Positions 53,406-63,541 of a stretch of DNA of 64,000 nt are shown one piece after another. Below the pieces are notes generated by a model. That model did no database searches. It had not been told where the DNA came from and was given only the letters and a program-made list of their open reading frames with translations. The stretch covers positions 744,001 to 808,000 of the forward strand of contig NZ_AP025184.1 in the NCBI RefSeq assembly GCF_020886055.1, read 5' to 3'. The first letter of the stretch is position 1. Each line of letters opens with the position of its first letter. The stretch comes from Flavobacterium ammoniigenes (GTDB lineage Bacteria > Bacteroidota > Bacteroidia > Flavobacteriales > Flavobacteriaceae). Both the position numbers and the translations under genes were made by a program.

Positions 53406-55094
53406 ATGAACCAGAACAGTCTACAATTAACCGATTACATTGTCTTTATCATTTATTTTTTGGTAGTATCTATTTATGGATACACCATTTACCGCAAACG
53501 TGAAAAAAATGAAAACGATGCGAAAGCCTACTTTTTAGCAGAAGGGAAACTAACCTGGTGGGCTATTGGGGCCTCTTTAATTGCCTCCAATATATCAGCA
53601 GAACAATTTATTGGAATGAGTGGTGAAGGCTTCTTTCTAGGAATTGCCGTAGCGGCATACGAATGGATTGCAGCGATTACTTTATTGATAGTGGCCATTT
53701 GGTTTATTCCAGTGTATTTGAAAAACAAAATTTACACCATGCCTCAGTTTTTAAAGACACGATACAACGAGTCGACGGCTTTGATTATGGCGGTATTTTG
53801 GTTGTTTTTATATGTTTTTGTGAACTTAACTTCTATTTTATATTTGGGTGCTGTAGCTATTAATGGTTTGGCTGGTGGCCAATATTTGCACGTTATCATG
53901 ATAGGCTTGGCTTTCTTTGCCTTAGTCATTTCGCTTGGAGGAATGAAAGTAGTGGCCTATACCGATGTAATTCAAGTAGCCGTTTTACTGGTTGGTGGTC
54001 TAGTCACTTCCTATATCGCTTTGACAACGGTGAGTCATTATTTTGGTTTTGGCCACGATGCGATCGCTGGTTTCCAAGTGTTGATGGACCAAGCACCAGA
54101 ACATTTCAAAATGATTATGCCCGAACCAACCGCCGCTTCGACACAAGAAGAGATCAATAAATACTTGACTATTCCGGGATTGATGGCTTATTTGGCTGGT
54201 ATTTGGATTATTAATTTGAATTATTGGGGTTGTAACCAATACATTACCCAACGTGCTTTGGGTGCCGATTTAGATACGGCACGTTCCGGAATTTTATTCG
54301 CGGGATTCATTAAATTGTTCATGCCGTTGATTGTTATTTTGCCTGGAATTGCTGCCTATGTTTTGCATCAAAGTGGGCATTTACCACAATTAGTTGGCGG
54401 AAAAGACGGTGCTTATTCGGCTATTTTGACGTTTTTGCCTACCGGTTTAAAAGGACTTTCAGTTGCGGCTTTGACCGCAGCTATTGTAGCTTCATTAGCA
54501 GGAAAAGTTAACAGCATTTCTACTATTTACACTTTGGATATTCATAAAAAATACATTCAAAAAGATGCAACAGATACCAAACAAGTCAACGTTGGTAAAT
54601 ACGCTGTTTTTGCAGCCATGTTTTTAGCGGTACTATTTACTTGGAATGACACCCTAGGTATTGGCGGCGTGGGTGGATTTACCTACATTCAAAAATATAC
54701 TGGTTTTATTAGTCCTGGGGTATTTGCGATGTTCATTTTAGGAATGTTTTGGAAACGTACTACAGGAGCTGCTGCTGTTGTAGGAGTACTAGCTGGATTT
54801 GCGTTGTCGGTAGTGTTTAATGAATTGGCTCCAGCTTGGTTTGGAAATGATACCTGGTTGTATACGGCTTATGCTAATGGCAAAGGCGGTTATGAAATTC
54901 CTTTCTTAATTTGTATGGGATTATCATTCATCTTTACGATGCTCCTGATGATTGTGGTAAGTTTAGCGGGTCCTAAAGTCAATGAGAAAGCTTTTGAACT
55001 AGACAAAACCATGTTCAAAATGAAACCACAAACTACGATTCTAATCGTAGCCTTAGTCTTAACTATTTTTGCTTTGTATGTCAAGTTTTGGTAG
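53406..55094 (+). CDS. Sodium/solute symporter (SSS family), probable Na+/galactose
   Basis: A 562-residue inner-membrane protein with about 14 hydrophobic segments, as in SGLT-like sodium/sugar symporters. Family signs are SNISAEQFIGMSGEGF in the second segment region and the AALTAAIVASLAGKVNSIST stretch near residue 360, which carries the small residues typical of the Na+ site. Galactose as substrate is inferred from its place 104 bp after galT; the gap has a near-consensus TATATTTA box. It is followed by a strong bidirectional terminator, ending the gal unit. Confidence 0.92.
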   Translation: MNQNSLQLTDYIVFIIYFLVVSIYGYTIYRKREKNENDAKAYFLAEGKLTWWAIGASLIASNISAEQFIGMSGEGFFLGIAVAAYEWIAAITLLIVAIWFIPVYLKNKIYTMPQFLKTRYNESTALIMAVFWLFLYVFVNLTSILYLGAVAINGLAGGQYLHVIMIGLAFFALVISLGGMKVVAYTDVIQVAVLLVGGLVTSYIALTTVSHYFGFGHDAIAGFQVLMDQAPEHFKMIMPEPTAASTQEEINKYLTIPGLMAYLAGIWIINLNYWGCNQYITQRALGADLDTARSGILFAGFIKLFMPLIVILPGIAAYVLHQSGHLPQLVGGKDGAYSAILTFLPTGLKGLSVAALTAAIVASLAGKVNSISTIYTLDIHKKYIQKDATDTKQVNVGKYAVFAAMFLAVLFTWNDTLGIGGVGGFTYIQKYTGFISPGVFAMFILGMFWKRTTGAAAVVGVLAGFALSVVFNELAPAWFGNDTWLYTAYANGKGGYEIPFLICMGLSFIFTMLLMIVVSLAGPKVNEKAFELDKTMFKMKPQTTILIVALVLTIFALYVKFW

Positions 55095-55191
55095 AGGAAC
55101 AGATTATAAAATAATATCTCCGTTTAGATTATCTATCATTTATAGAGTTTGTTATACAATTTTGTTATAATGCACTAAGCTTCTACAAAAT

Positions 55192-55227
55192 AAAAAACCC
55201 GTCAAAATTTCTCTTGACGGGTTTTTT
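55192..55227 (+). terminator. Bidirectional terminator between the symporter gene and nuoN
   Basis: A 14-bp perfect stem AAAAAACCCGTCAA/TTGACGGGTTTTTT (55192-55205 with 55214-55227) with an 8-nt loop. It ends both the gal operon and the nuo operon. Confidence 0.9.
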
Positions 55228-55246
55228 ATTATTAAGTGAAATGTAT

Positions 55247-56617
55247 TTATCCTAATAAGTCCAATACTAGTGAAGGGAACAAACCAATAATAATATTCAA
55301 AGTAATTGCGGTAAATGCTACTGCATAAATTAAGATGGGTTTTCCGCTGCGTTCTTCATTAGATTCTTTGGTATACATCGCTAAGATCAATTTGAAATAA
55401 TAGCCTACACTGATAATAGAGTTGATGACAGCAACTAACACAAGTGCTAAATACCCATTTTCGATAGTTTGAGTAAACAATACCAGTTTAGCAAAGAATC
55501 CCGCGAATATTGGAATACCAGCCATAGAAAGTAACGAGGCAGTCAAAACAGCTGCCAAAAACGGATGTGTTTTTCCTAATCCGTGAAAGTTGGTAATGTC
55601 TTCGTTATGTTGGTTTTTACAAACGTATAAAATCACACTAAAAGCAGCGATTCCCGACAACGCATAAGCTGTTGTGTAGTACAACAAACTACTCGCTGAG
55701 TTAGCCAAACTTAATAATGTCATCAACATAAAACCAGCATGTGAAATTCCGGAGAAAGCCAACATACGTTTTACATTAGTTTGTTTCAATGCCATAATAT
55801 TTCCAACTGTCATAGAGGCCATTGCAATAGCCACAATCACCATTTTGTAGGTTTCTGATATATCGGCATTCATTACAGATAATAGTTTGTAAAGAGTCGC
55901 CATCGCCACCACTTTAGCCAAAGTACTCATCAAAGCAGTCGTTAAAGCTGGTGAACCTTCGTACACATCCGGTGCCCAGAAATGGAAAGGTACGGCTGCA
56001 ATTTTGAATAACATTCCCACAGTCAATAAAGCGATTCCTATTGGAAACCAAACTGGCAATTCTGCCGATTGCGATAATTCGCTAATTTCAGTTACATCAA
56101 AACTTCCCATAGCGCCGTAAACTAAGCAAATACCGAATAATAAAATCCCGGAAGCAAACGAACCCATCAAGAAATATTTCATTCCGGCTTCGTTACTTTT
56201 TAAAAGCAATCGGTCGCTAGCAGCCAAAACATACAAAGAGATTGACAATACTTCGATTCCTAAGAAAAACATGGCTAAGTTGCCAAAAGAGACCATGGCT
56301 ACCGCACCCGATAGTAAAAACACTTTGATGGCTATAAAATCAGAGATTTTGTTTTGATGATTTTCGTAAAAATTATGTCCTAAGGCCACTAAGAAAATAG
56401 TCAGTACAATAAACAAAGATGAAAAAGCAGTAGAGTATTTACTCACCACAATCATATTGCCATAGTAACTTTCGGTTGAACCAAACTCAGAGATATTCAA
56501 CCCTAAAACGGCCAATAAACCAATAATGGTAACAGGCACAATGGCTTTTCGTAAATTTAGAATTTCAAATACAAGGCATAAAACACCTAATCCTATTATT
56601 GCTATTAATGTATTCAT
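55247..56617 (-). CDS. nuoN: NADH-quinone oxidoreductase subunit N
   Basis: One of three antiporter-like proton channels of complex I. The 456-residue protein has about 14 hydrophobic segments; the proton_antipo core shows FFLGIEVLSISLYVLAASDR, FHFWAPDVYEGSPALTTALM and NVKRMLAFSGISHAGFML, with the channel Lys and His positions. It is the last gene of the nuo operon, 12 bp after nuoM, and a terminator follows. Confidence 0.97.
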   Translation of the reverse strand: MNTLIAIIGLGVLCLVFEILNLRKAIVPVTIIGLLAVLGLNISEFGSTESYYGNMIVVSKYSTAFSSLFIVLTIFLVALGHNFYENHQNKISDFIAIKVFLLSGAVAMVSFGNLAMFFLGIEVLSISLYVLAASDRLLLKSNEAGMKYFLMGSFASGILLFGICLVYGAMGSFDVTEISELSQSAELPVWFPIGIALLTVGMLFKIAAVPFHFWAPDVYEGSPALTTALMSTLAKVVAMATLYKLLSVMNADISETYKMVIVAIAMASMTVGNIMALKQTNVKRMLAFSGISHAGFMLMTLLSLANSASSLLYYTTAYALSGIAAFSVILYVCKNQHNEDITNFHGLGKTHPFLAAVLTASLLSMAGIPIFAGFFAKLVLFTQTIENGYLALVLVAVINSIISVGYYFKLILAMYTKESNEERSGKPILIYAVAFTAITLNIIIGLFPSLVLDLLG

Positions 56618-56629
56618 TGTAAAGTGGAC

Positions 56630-58072
56630 TTATTTGATTCTATTGATTTGATTTAAAATTCCTTCGATGCTTGGTGCAATCAATTGGATGATTGGTTTTG
56701 GATACAATCCAAAAAAGAACAACACAGCAATGATCACCACTAAAACTATTCCTTCATTAATTGTAATATCAGCAAAGGGTTTGGTATTGGTTTCTCCTAA
56801 CATAACCGATTGGTACATTTTCAACATATAGTAGGCACCTAAAATGATAGTCGTTCCGCCTAAAATGGCAAATACTATATTCACTTGCGACAAACTATAC
56901 AATACAGTGAATTCCCCAATGAAGTTAAAAGTGGTTGGCAATGCAACCGAGGCTAATACGATAAGTAAAAATAGGGAAGCGAATTTTGGCGCTTGTGAGC
57001 GAATACCACCCATATCGGCGATCACTCTAGTTTCGTATCTTCTGTAAATGATTTCAGCAATAAAGAACAAACCTACCACTACAAAACCGTGTGCTATCAT
57101 TTGTAAAACCGCACCACTAATTCCGTCAGCAGTCATTGTGTAAGCTCCTGCTGCAATTAATCCAACGTGTGCTAATGAAGAATAAGCCAATAATTTTTTC
57201 AAGTCTTTTTGTCTCAACGCCACAATAGAACCATAGATCACTCCAGCAATTCCAAGAACCAGCATAATCGTAACATGCCCTTTTGCTGCCCAAGGAACAA
57301 TTGGCAATTGCCAACGAATCACACTATACAATCCCATTTTTAACATGATACCAGACAACAACATAGTTCCAACGGTAGGTGCTTTTTGGTATACATTAGC
57401 TTGCCAAGTATGGAAAGGGATGATTGGAATTTTGATGGCGTAAGCCAAGAAAAAACCAACAAATAACCACACTTGTTCGGCTCCGCTTAAGTTCAATTCG
57501 TATAAATCTTCAATCAATAAACTTCCAGCTTTTTGGTACAAATAGGCAAAACCTACTAGCATAAATAAAGAACCTGCCAAAGTATAAATGAAGAATTTCA
57601 CTACCGCTTTTTTGCGTTCTTCGGCATCGCCATTCCCCCAAACAAGAGCAATGAAATAAATGGGCAATAAAGACAATTCCCAAAAAATGTAATACAACAA
57701 TCCATCAGCAGCTAAGAAAGTTCCCGCCATAGCAAAAGCCATGAAAAGAATTAAAGCATAAAATGTTTTGGCATTATTTACTTCGGTTCCAAAAGAGGAA
57801 TAAATAATTATTGGAGTTAAAGCTGTAGTTAGCAATACCATCGCTAAAGCTAAACCGTCTGCTTTTAAAGCAAAATAAATAGTTGGTTTTGAAATCCATT
57901 CAGTAATGAATCCGATATTTTCGCCCAAATTGTATTGGTTCAATAATACGATGGAAGCACCCAAGGAAACGAGTCCGAAAAGCAAGGCAACTTTAGATGC
58001 CAATTTATCACCTACGGTGTAAGTTGCTAGAGCACCAATTAATAGAATAAGTAATATAAAAGATACGTTCAT
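56630..58072 (-). CDS. nuoM: NADH-quinone oxidoreductase subunit M
   Basis: Second antiporter-like channel subunit of complex I: 480 residues, about 14 membrane segments, with YIFWELSLLPIYFIALVWG (channel Glu), IPFHTWQANVYQKAPTVGT and RQKDLKKLLAYSSLAHVGLI. It lies 10 bp after nuoL and 12 bp before nuoN, in the usual L-M-N order. Confidence 0.97.
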   Translation of the reverse strand: MNVSFILLILLIGALATYTVGDKLASKVALLFGLVSLGASIVLLNQYNLGENIGFITEWISKPTIYFALKADGLALAMVLLTTALTPIIIYSSFGTEVNNAKTFYALILFMAFAMAGTFLAADGLLYYIFWELSLLPIYFIALVWGNGDAEERKKAVVKFFIYTLAGSLFMLVGFAYLYQKAGSLLIEDLYELNLSGAEQVWLFVGFFLAYAIKIPIIPFHTWQANVYQKAPTVGTMLLSGIMLKMGLYSVIRWQLPIVPWAAKGHVTIMLVLGIAGVIYGSIVALRQKDLKKLLAYSSLAHVGLIAAGAYTMTADGISGAVLQMIAHGFVVVGLFFIAEIIYRRYETRVIADMGGIRSQAPKFASLFLLIVLASVALPTTFNFIGEFTVLYSLSQVNIVFAILGGTTIILGAYYMLKMYQSVMLGETNTKPFADITINEGIVLVVIIAVLFFFGLYPKPIIQLIAPSIEGILNQINRIK

Positions 58073-58082
58073 AGTGTATATA

Positions 58083-59972
58083 TTATTGAGCTAAAAATAA
58101 AAAGGAAATAATGGCACAAAGACCTAAAACAAAAGCAAAAAGGTACAATCCGACACTTCCATTTTGTACTTTTTTCCCTTGAAGACTAATGGCATTGGTT
58201 GCTTTTCCAAATCCAAATACGAAAGCAGATAAGCTAGTTTCCATTTGATCTCTGAAGAATTTTGACAATGCGTTTATTGATTTTACAAATAAGTAATCGT
58301 ATGCTTCGTCCAAGTAGTATTTGTTATACAGGACTTTGGCAAATCCAGTAATCGAAGCATCGTCTCCAGGCACTGTATTTTGTTTGTTGTATTTGGCATA
58401 AGCCAATCCAATTCCGACTAATCCACCTACAACGGCAATTGCCATTAATAGGTATTCTGTACTACCTAAATGGTGTTCTGCTGAGGCTAATTTTGGTACA
58501 ATTGGAATCAAATAATGATTCAACCAAGAATTACCTGGTAAGCTAATTAAACCACCAATTGTTGCTAAAATAGCCAACACAATTAATGGGAATGTAATCA
58601 AAGCTGGACTTTCGTGTAAGTGGTGTTTTTGTTCTTCAGTTCCTCTAAACTCGTTAAAGAAAGTCAAGAACATCAAACGGAACATATAGAAAGCCGTCAT
58701 TATTGATGCTACCGAAGCAACTACCCATAACGGAATGTTATGATGAAAAGCCGTTAATAAAATTTCGTCTTTAGAAAAGAATCCTGAAAAAACAGGCACT
58801 CCTGAAATCGCCAATGAAGAAACTAACATGGTGATAAACGTAATTGGCATCACTTTTTTCAAACCACCCATCTTGCGCATGTCTTGTTCTCCGTGCAAAG
58901 CGTGGATCACTGAACCTGAACCCAAGAACAAACAGGCTTTGAAGAACGCATGCGTGATCACGTGGAAAACAGCTACTTCGTAAGCACCTAAACCTAATGC
59001 TAAAAACATCAAACCTAATTGCGATACAGTAGAGTAGGCCAAAACTTTTTTGATATCGTTTTGTACCAATCCAATAGTAGCAGCTACTAAGGCTGTTATT
59101 GCTCCAATTACCGCAATGATACTTTGAACGTCTGGTGTTAGATCAAAAATAAAGTTCAAACGAGTAATCATAAAGATACCGGCTGTTACCATGGTTGCGG
59201 CGTGAATCAATGCCGAAACTGGCGTAGGTCCTGCCATCGCATCGGGTAACCAAGTGTATAATGGAATTTGTGCTGATTTTCCAGTGGCACCAATAAACAA
59301 ACACAAAGCAGCAGCAGAAAGCCAGTACATATCGATGTTGGTTGCTCCAGCAATAGCAGTTTTTAAAGTGGCGTAGTCTAAAGTAGAGAACAAATGTCCT
59401 AAAATGAAGATTCCGATTAACAATCCTAAATCTCCAATTCTATTCATGATGAAGGCTTTTTTAGCAGCATCATTGTAGTCTTGGTTTTTGTACCAAAATC
59501 CAATTAATAAATACGAACACAAACCAACACCTTCCCAACCGATGAACAACACTAATAAGTTACTTCCAACCACTAACGTAATCATGAAGAAAACGAATAA
59601 GTTGAGGTAGGCAAAGAATTTGTGCATGTTCTCATCGTCGTGCATGTAGCTGATCGAATACAAGTGGATCAATGAACCAATTCCTGTTACAAAAAGCAAC
59701 CATAAAACGGACAATTGGTCTAATAAGAAACCAAAGTCAATTTTGATATTACTTACATGAATCCAATCAAAAAGAGTGATATTGAATCCTTTTGGTTCTG
59801 CCGATAAAGCGTTAAAGAAATAAATGGATGTAGCAAAAGATACCGCTACTGAAAGGGTTCCGATGATTCCCGAAACGGTTTTTCCTAGACTTTTGCCCAA
59901 GAAAACATTAATTAAAAATCCCGCAAAAGGAGCAAGAACTAATAGTAAAGCTATATTGGTATTCATTTCCAT
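58083..59972 (-). CDS. nuoL: NADH-quinone oxidoreductase subunit L
   Basis: Third and largest antiporter-like channel subunit, 629 residues with about 16 membrane segments and the long lateral helix expected near the C-terminus. Motifs: FIGWEGVGLCSYLLIGFWY, IPLYTWLPDAMAGPTPVSA, and QNDIKKVLAYSTVSQLGLMF. The ATG at 59970-59972 directly follows the nuoK stop; a second ATG two codons later is possible. Confidence 0.97.
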   Translation of the reverse strand: MEMNTNIALLLVLAPFAGFLINVFLGKSLGKTVSGIIGTLSVAVSFATSIYFFNALSAEPKGFNITLFDWIHVSNIKIDFGFLLDQLSVLWLLFVTGIGSLIHLYSISYMHDDENMHKFFAYLNLFVFFMITLVVGSNLLVLFIGWEGVGLCSYLLIGFWYKNQDYNDAAKKAFIMNRIGDLGLLIGIFILGHLFSTLDYATLKTAIAGATNIDMYWLSAAALCLFIGATGKSAQIPLYTWLPDAMAGPTPVSALIHAATMVTAGIFMITRLNFIFDLTPDVQSIIAVIGAITALVAATIGLVQNDIKKVLAYSTVSQLGLMFLALGLGAYEVAVFHVITHAFFKACLFLGSGSVIHALHGEQDMRKMGGLKKVMPITFITMLVSSLAISGVPVFSGFFSKDEILLTAFHHNIPLWVVASVASIMTAFYMFRLMFLTFFNEFRGTEEQKHHLHESPALITFPLIVLAILATIGGLISLPGNSWLNHYLIPIVPKLASAEHHLGSTEYLLMAIAVVGGLVGIGLAYAKYNKQNTVPGDDASITGFAKVLYNKYYLDEAYDYLFVKSINALSKFFRDQMETSLSAFVFGFGKATNAISLQGKKVQNGSVGLYLFAFVLGLCAIISFLFLAQ

Positions 59973-60293
59973 TTATCCTTTTAAGTTTTTTAGGGTATCG
60001 ATACTAATCGAACCTGAATTTTTAAATATCGATACTAAAATGGCTAATCCAACAGCCACTTCGGCAGCAGCTACAGCCATAGAGAAAAACACGAAAACCT
60101 GTCCTTGCGCATCTTGATGGTAGGTTGAAAAAGCAACAAACAATAAGTTTACCGCATTCAACATAATCTCGATAGACATAAAAACGATAATGGCATTACG
60201 TCTGTACAATACTCCGAATATTCCAATACAAAAAAGGATAACACTCAGGAAGATATAGTTTTCTATACCAATTTGATTTAAAATATTATTCAT
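59973..60293 (-). CDS. nuoK: NADH-quinone oxidoreductase subunit K
   Basis: A 106-residue three-helix membrane subunit of complex [21 protein letters not shown] contains the conserved Glu in helix II, and the third helix has [20 protein letters not shown] with the second Glu. One base separates it from nuoJ and it abuts nuoL. Confidence 0.97.
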   Translation of the reverse strand: MNNILNQIGIENYIFLSVILFCIGIFGVLYRRNAIIVFMSIEIMLNAVNLLFVAFSTYHQDAQGQVFVFFSMAVAAAEVAVGLAILVSIFKNSGSISIDTLKNLKG

Positions 60294-60294
60294 T

Positions 60295-60807
60295 TTATTT
60301 CTCTAGTTTTTCTTTCTTAGACAATAGAACAGTACCAATCATGGCTACCAATAATAAGATAGAGGCAAATTCGAATGGCACCATATATTCGTTCAATAGG
60401 ATTTTACCCAACACTTTAATGGATTGGTAATCTTCTCCAGTAGCAATATAATCTCCGGCAATTGGTTTTGAATTGACAAAAATGGCAATCAAAATCAAGC
60501 ATACCAAACAGAAAGAAACAATCGCTCCTAAACGGGTAATTCTTGGTTTATGTACTTCATTTTCTTTATTCAAGTTCATTAACATAATGGTAAACAAGAA
60601 CAAAATCATGATCGCTCCCGAATAGACAATTATGTGAACAATAGCTAAAAATTGCGCATTCAATAACAAATAATGTCCCGCAACCGAGAAGAAACAAATC
60701 ACTAAATAAATAGCACTGTGAATTGGGTTTCGACTAAAAACTGTCAAAAATGCTGTGGATAATGTGATTGCGGCTAGTACGCAAAAAATAATAAGTAATA
60801 CTGACAT
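60295..60807 (-). CDS. nuoJ: NADH-quinone oxidoreductase subunit J
   Basis: A 170-residue membrane subunit of complex I with five hydrophobic segments; the most conserved is [20 protein letters not shown], which includes the pi-bulge helix. Its ATG overlaps the nuoI stop by one base (TAATG), and its stop is one base before nuoK. Confidence 0.96.
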   Translation of the reverse strand: MSVLLIIFCVLAAITLSTAFLTVFSRNPIHSAIYLVICFFSVAGHYLLLNAQFLAIVHIIVYSGAIMILFLFTIMLMNLNKENEVHKPRITRLGAIVSFCLVCLILIAIFVNSKPIAGDYIATGEDYQSIKVLGKILLNEYMVPFEFASILLLVAMIGTVLLSKKEKLEK

Positions 60808-61352
60808 TAGTTTGCGTTTTTAAGTTGAGCATTTTGAATTGCCATTTCTAAAGGCATGACCAATTTGTCTTTTCCAAAAATAAAATCTTCTCTATCATAA
60901 TTAGAAGGGACTAACTCTTTTGAAATCGTCAAATAAATTGCATCTTTTGGGCAAGCTTCTTCACACAATCCACAGAAAATACAACGCAACATGTTGATCT
61001 CATAGATTTCGGCATATTTTTCTTCTCTATACAAATGTTTTTCGTCAGGTCTGCGCTCTGCCGCTTTCATGGTGATGGCTTCTGCTGGACATGATAAAGC
61101 ACACAAACCACAAGCGGTACAATTTTCACGACCTTGTTCGTCACGTTTTAGCATGTGACGTCCTCGGTAAACCGGACTCATTTCGCGCACTTGTTCTGGA
61201 TAATGAATCGTTGCTTTTTTGGTAAAAAAGTGTTTGATTGTAATTAACAATCCTTTGACAATTGCGATAAGATACATTTTTTCCAAAAAAGTCATCTCTT
61301 TGTTAGAGACCACTTTTTTTCTTCCCGATAAGGATATTGTTTCTATTGACAT
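60807..61352 (-). CDS. nuoI: NADH-quinone oxidoreductase subunit I
   Basis: A 181-residue peripheral-arm subunit carrying clusters N6a and N6b. The two ferredoxin motifs are CTACGLCALSCPAEAI (about 79-94) and CIFCGLCEEACPKDAI (about 124-139). The N-terminal amphipathic helix MYLIAIVKGLLITIKHFF is seen. It lies between nuoH (56 bp upstream) and nuoJ (1-bp overlap). Confidence 0.97.
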   Translation of the reverse strand: MSIETISLSGRKKVVSNKEMTFLEKMYLIAIVKGLLITIKHFFTKKATIHYPEQVREMSPVYRGRHMLKRDEQGRENCTACGLCALSCPAEAITMKAAERRPDEKHLYREEKYAEIYEINMLRCIFCGLCEEACPKDAIYLTISKELVPSNYDREDFIFGKDKLVMPLEMAIQNAQLKNAN

Positions 61353-61408
61353 TTTTATTTTTTTTATTTCTTAAGCTAAATAATTAGCACTTCTACAATT
61401 GATATTGT

Positions 61409-62461
61409 TTAGAATCCTAAATAAGCTGCGATATCGGCTCTTAAAATTACAATTCCAGTAATCATGATATTGATAATCGAAAGTGGAATTAATATTCTCC
61501 ATCCCAAATGCATCAATTGATCGTAACGAAATCTTGGAATCGTCCAACGCACCCACATGTAGAAAAAGATGAATCCACATATTTTTACGAATAATACTCC
61601 AATTCCAATGATGTTTCCAATGTTTACTCCAACGTTTTCAACTACCCAACTCATTCCAGGGTAATTATACCCTCCGAAGAATAAAATCGCTAAAATGGTT
61701 GATGAGATGAACATGTTAGCATATTCAGCAAACAAATAGAATCCCATTTTCATCGAAGAATATTCGGTGTGGTACCCACCAATTAATTCACTTTCGCATT
61801 CCGCTAAGTCAAATGGTGTACGGTTGGTTTCGGCAAAGGCACAAATCAAGAAAATCAAGAACGAAACCGGTTGGTAAAATACGTTCCAGTTCATTCCAGC
61901 TTGTTGAGCCGAAATTTCGCGTAAGCTCAAACTTCCTGTCATCATTAACAAAGCAATCATGGACAATCCCATAGCTACCTCATAAGATACCATTTGCGAA
62001 GCCGCACGAACCGCTCCCATCAAAGAGAACTTATTATTCGAAGCCCAACCTCCAATCATGATTCCGTAAACTCCAACAGAAACTACTCCGAAGAAGTACA
62101 ATAATCCAATATTTAAATCGGTTGCTTGTAATAAAATATCACGTCCAAACAAATGTAATTTATCGCCCCAAGGAATTACAGCACTGGTCATTAAAGCCGT
62201 ACTCATGGCAATAGCAGGTCCTACGAAGAATAAAAATCGGTTGGGTGTATTCGGTTCAAATTCTTCTTTCGAGAACAATTTCAAACCATCTGCAAGTGGT
62301 TGAAGTAAACCTCCAAAACCGGCACGGTTAGGACCTACACGGTCTTGTAAAAAGGCAGCTACTTTACGTTCTGCCCAAGTAGAGTACATCGCCATAATCA
62401 TCGTCACAGCGAAAACCACTACAATAACAACACTTTTTTCTATAATAAAGGTACTATCCAT
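61409..62461 (-). CDS. nuoH: NADH-quinone oxidoreductase subunit H
   Basis: A 350-residue membrane subunit forming the quinone pocket at the junction with the peripheral arm. The family signatures AERKVAAFLQDRVGPNRAG (about 30-48) and AETNRTPFDLAECESELIGG (about 213-232) are both present, with eight or so hydrophobic segments. It starts three bases after the nuoG stop. Confidence 0.97.
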   Translation of the reverse strand: MDSTFIIEKSVVIVVVFAVTMIMAMYSTWAERKVAAFLQDRVGPNRAGFGGLLQPLADGLKLFSKEEFEPNTPNRFLFFVGPAIAMSTALMTSAVIPWGDKLHLFGRDILLQATDLNIGLLYFFGVVSVGVYGIMIGGWASNNKFSLMGAVRAASQMVSYEVAMGLSMIALLMMTGSLSLREISAQQAGMNWNVFYQPVSFLIFLICAFAETNRTPFDLAECESELIGGYHTEYSSMKMGFYLFAEYANMFISSTILAILFFGGYNYPGMSWVVENVGVNIGNIIGIGVLFVKICGFIFFYMWVRWTIPRFRYDQLMHLGWRILIPLSIINIMITGIVILRADIAAYLGF

Positions 62462-62464
62462 TGC

Positions 62465-63490
62465 TTATGATTTTTGGTTGTTGGTGTCCAATGGAAATTC
62501 AGCCATACTGATTTTTTTACGGTCTTCTTCTCTACCTGCAAGAATTTTCTCTTCGGTATTAATCACCACTTTTTCTAATTTGTGGTTGTATTTATTTTGA
62601 TTGATAACTGAATCTTTTTCAAACGCTCTTGGTCCTTCAATGGTCCAATCGTTGACATCTTTATGGTCAAAACGACATCCGTTACAAATGAATTCTTCTA
62701 CTTCATGGTACTCGTCTTTTCTTCCAGTTACTCTTTGGATTTCGTCACCAAACATCCAAACGGTTGTTTTTCCGCAACACTTATCACAATCTCTGTGCGC
62801 GTTGTACGGTTTGCTGAACCACACTCTCGATTTGAATCGGAACGTTTTATCAGTCAAAGCACCAACTGGGCAAACATCAATCATGTTGCCAGAGAATTCA
62901 TTGTCAATTGCTTTCGAGATACAAGTTGAAATGTTAGCGTGATCGCCACGATCCATAACACCATGTACTCTATCATCTGTCAATTGATCGGCTACTTGAA
63001 CACAACGTTGGCATAAAATACAACGGTTCATGTGCAATTGAATATTTGGTCCAATATCTTCTGGTTCAAAAGTTCTTTTCTCTTCGATATAACGAGTTTG
63101 TGATTTTCCGTGTTCGAAACTCAAGTTTTGCAAATCACATTCGCCGGCTTGGTCACACACTGGACAATCCAAAGGATGGTTGATTAGCAAGAATTCAGTA
63201 ACTGATTTTCTAGCCTCAGTAACTCGTTCCGAAGATTTCGAGTTCACTTCCATTCCGTCCATACATCCTGTTACACAAGACGCCATTAGTTTTGGCATGG
63301 GTCTCGGGTCGGCTTCACTTCCTTTAGAAACTTCGACTAAACAACAACGGCATTTTCCACCGCTTCCTTTTAGTTTAGAATAATAGCACATGGCTGGCGG
63401 TACTACTTCACCACCAATCATTCGCGCTGCTTGCAGGATGGTTGTTCCTGGTTCTACTTCTATTGACTGACCGTCTATTGTTACTTTCAT
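62465..63490 (-). CDS. nuoG: NADH-quinone oxidoreductase subunit G, short form
   Basis: A 341-residue iron-sulfur subunit of complex I. It has an N-terminal [2Fe-2S] domain (cysteines around 35-68), HPLDCPVCDQAGECDLQ with the His-ligated [4Fe-4S] site (about 105-121), and CILCQRC with the later CPVGAL for another cluster. A partial C-type site follows (CDKCCGK, CNGC). The molybdopterin-oxidoreductase-like domain, which brings E. coli NuoG to about 900 residues, is absent. The short form is usual in Flavobacteriia. nuoF lies 51 bp upstream. Confidence 0.95.
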   Translation of the reverse strand: MKVTIDGQSIEVEPGTTILQAARMIGGEVVPPAMCYYSKLKGSGGKCRCCLVEVSKGSEADPRPMPKLMASCVTGCMDGMEVNSKSSERVTEARKSVTEFLLINHPLDCPVCDQAGECDLQNLSFEHGKSQTRYIEEKRTFEPEDIGPNIQLHMNRCILCQRCVQVADQLTDDRVHGVMDRGDHANISTCISKAIDNEFSGNMIDVCPVGALTDKTFRFKSRVWFSKPYNAHRDCDKCCGKTTVWMFGDEIQRVTGRKDEYHEVEEFICNGCRFDHKDVNDWTIEGPRAFEKDSVINQNKYNHKLEKVVINTEEKILAGREEDRKKISMAEFPLDTNNQKS

Positions 63491-63541
63491 ATTATTAGTT
63501 GTTGGTTGTTGGATGATAGTTTAACTATAAGCCTTCAACTT

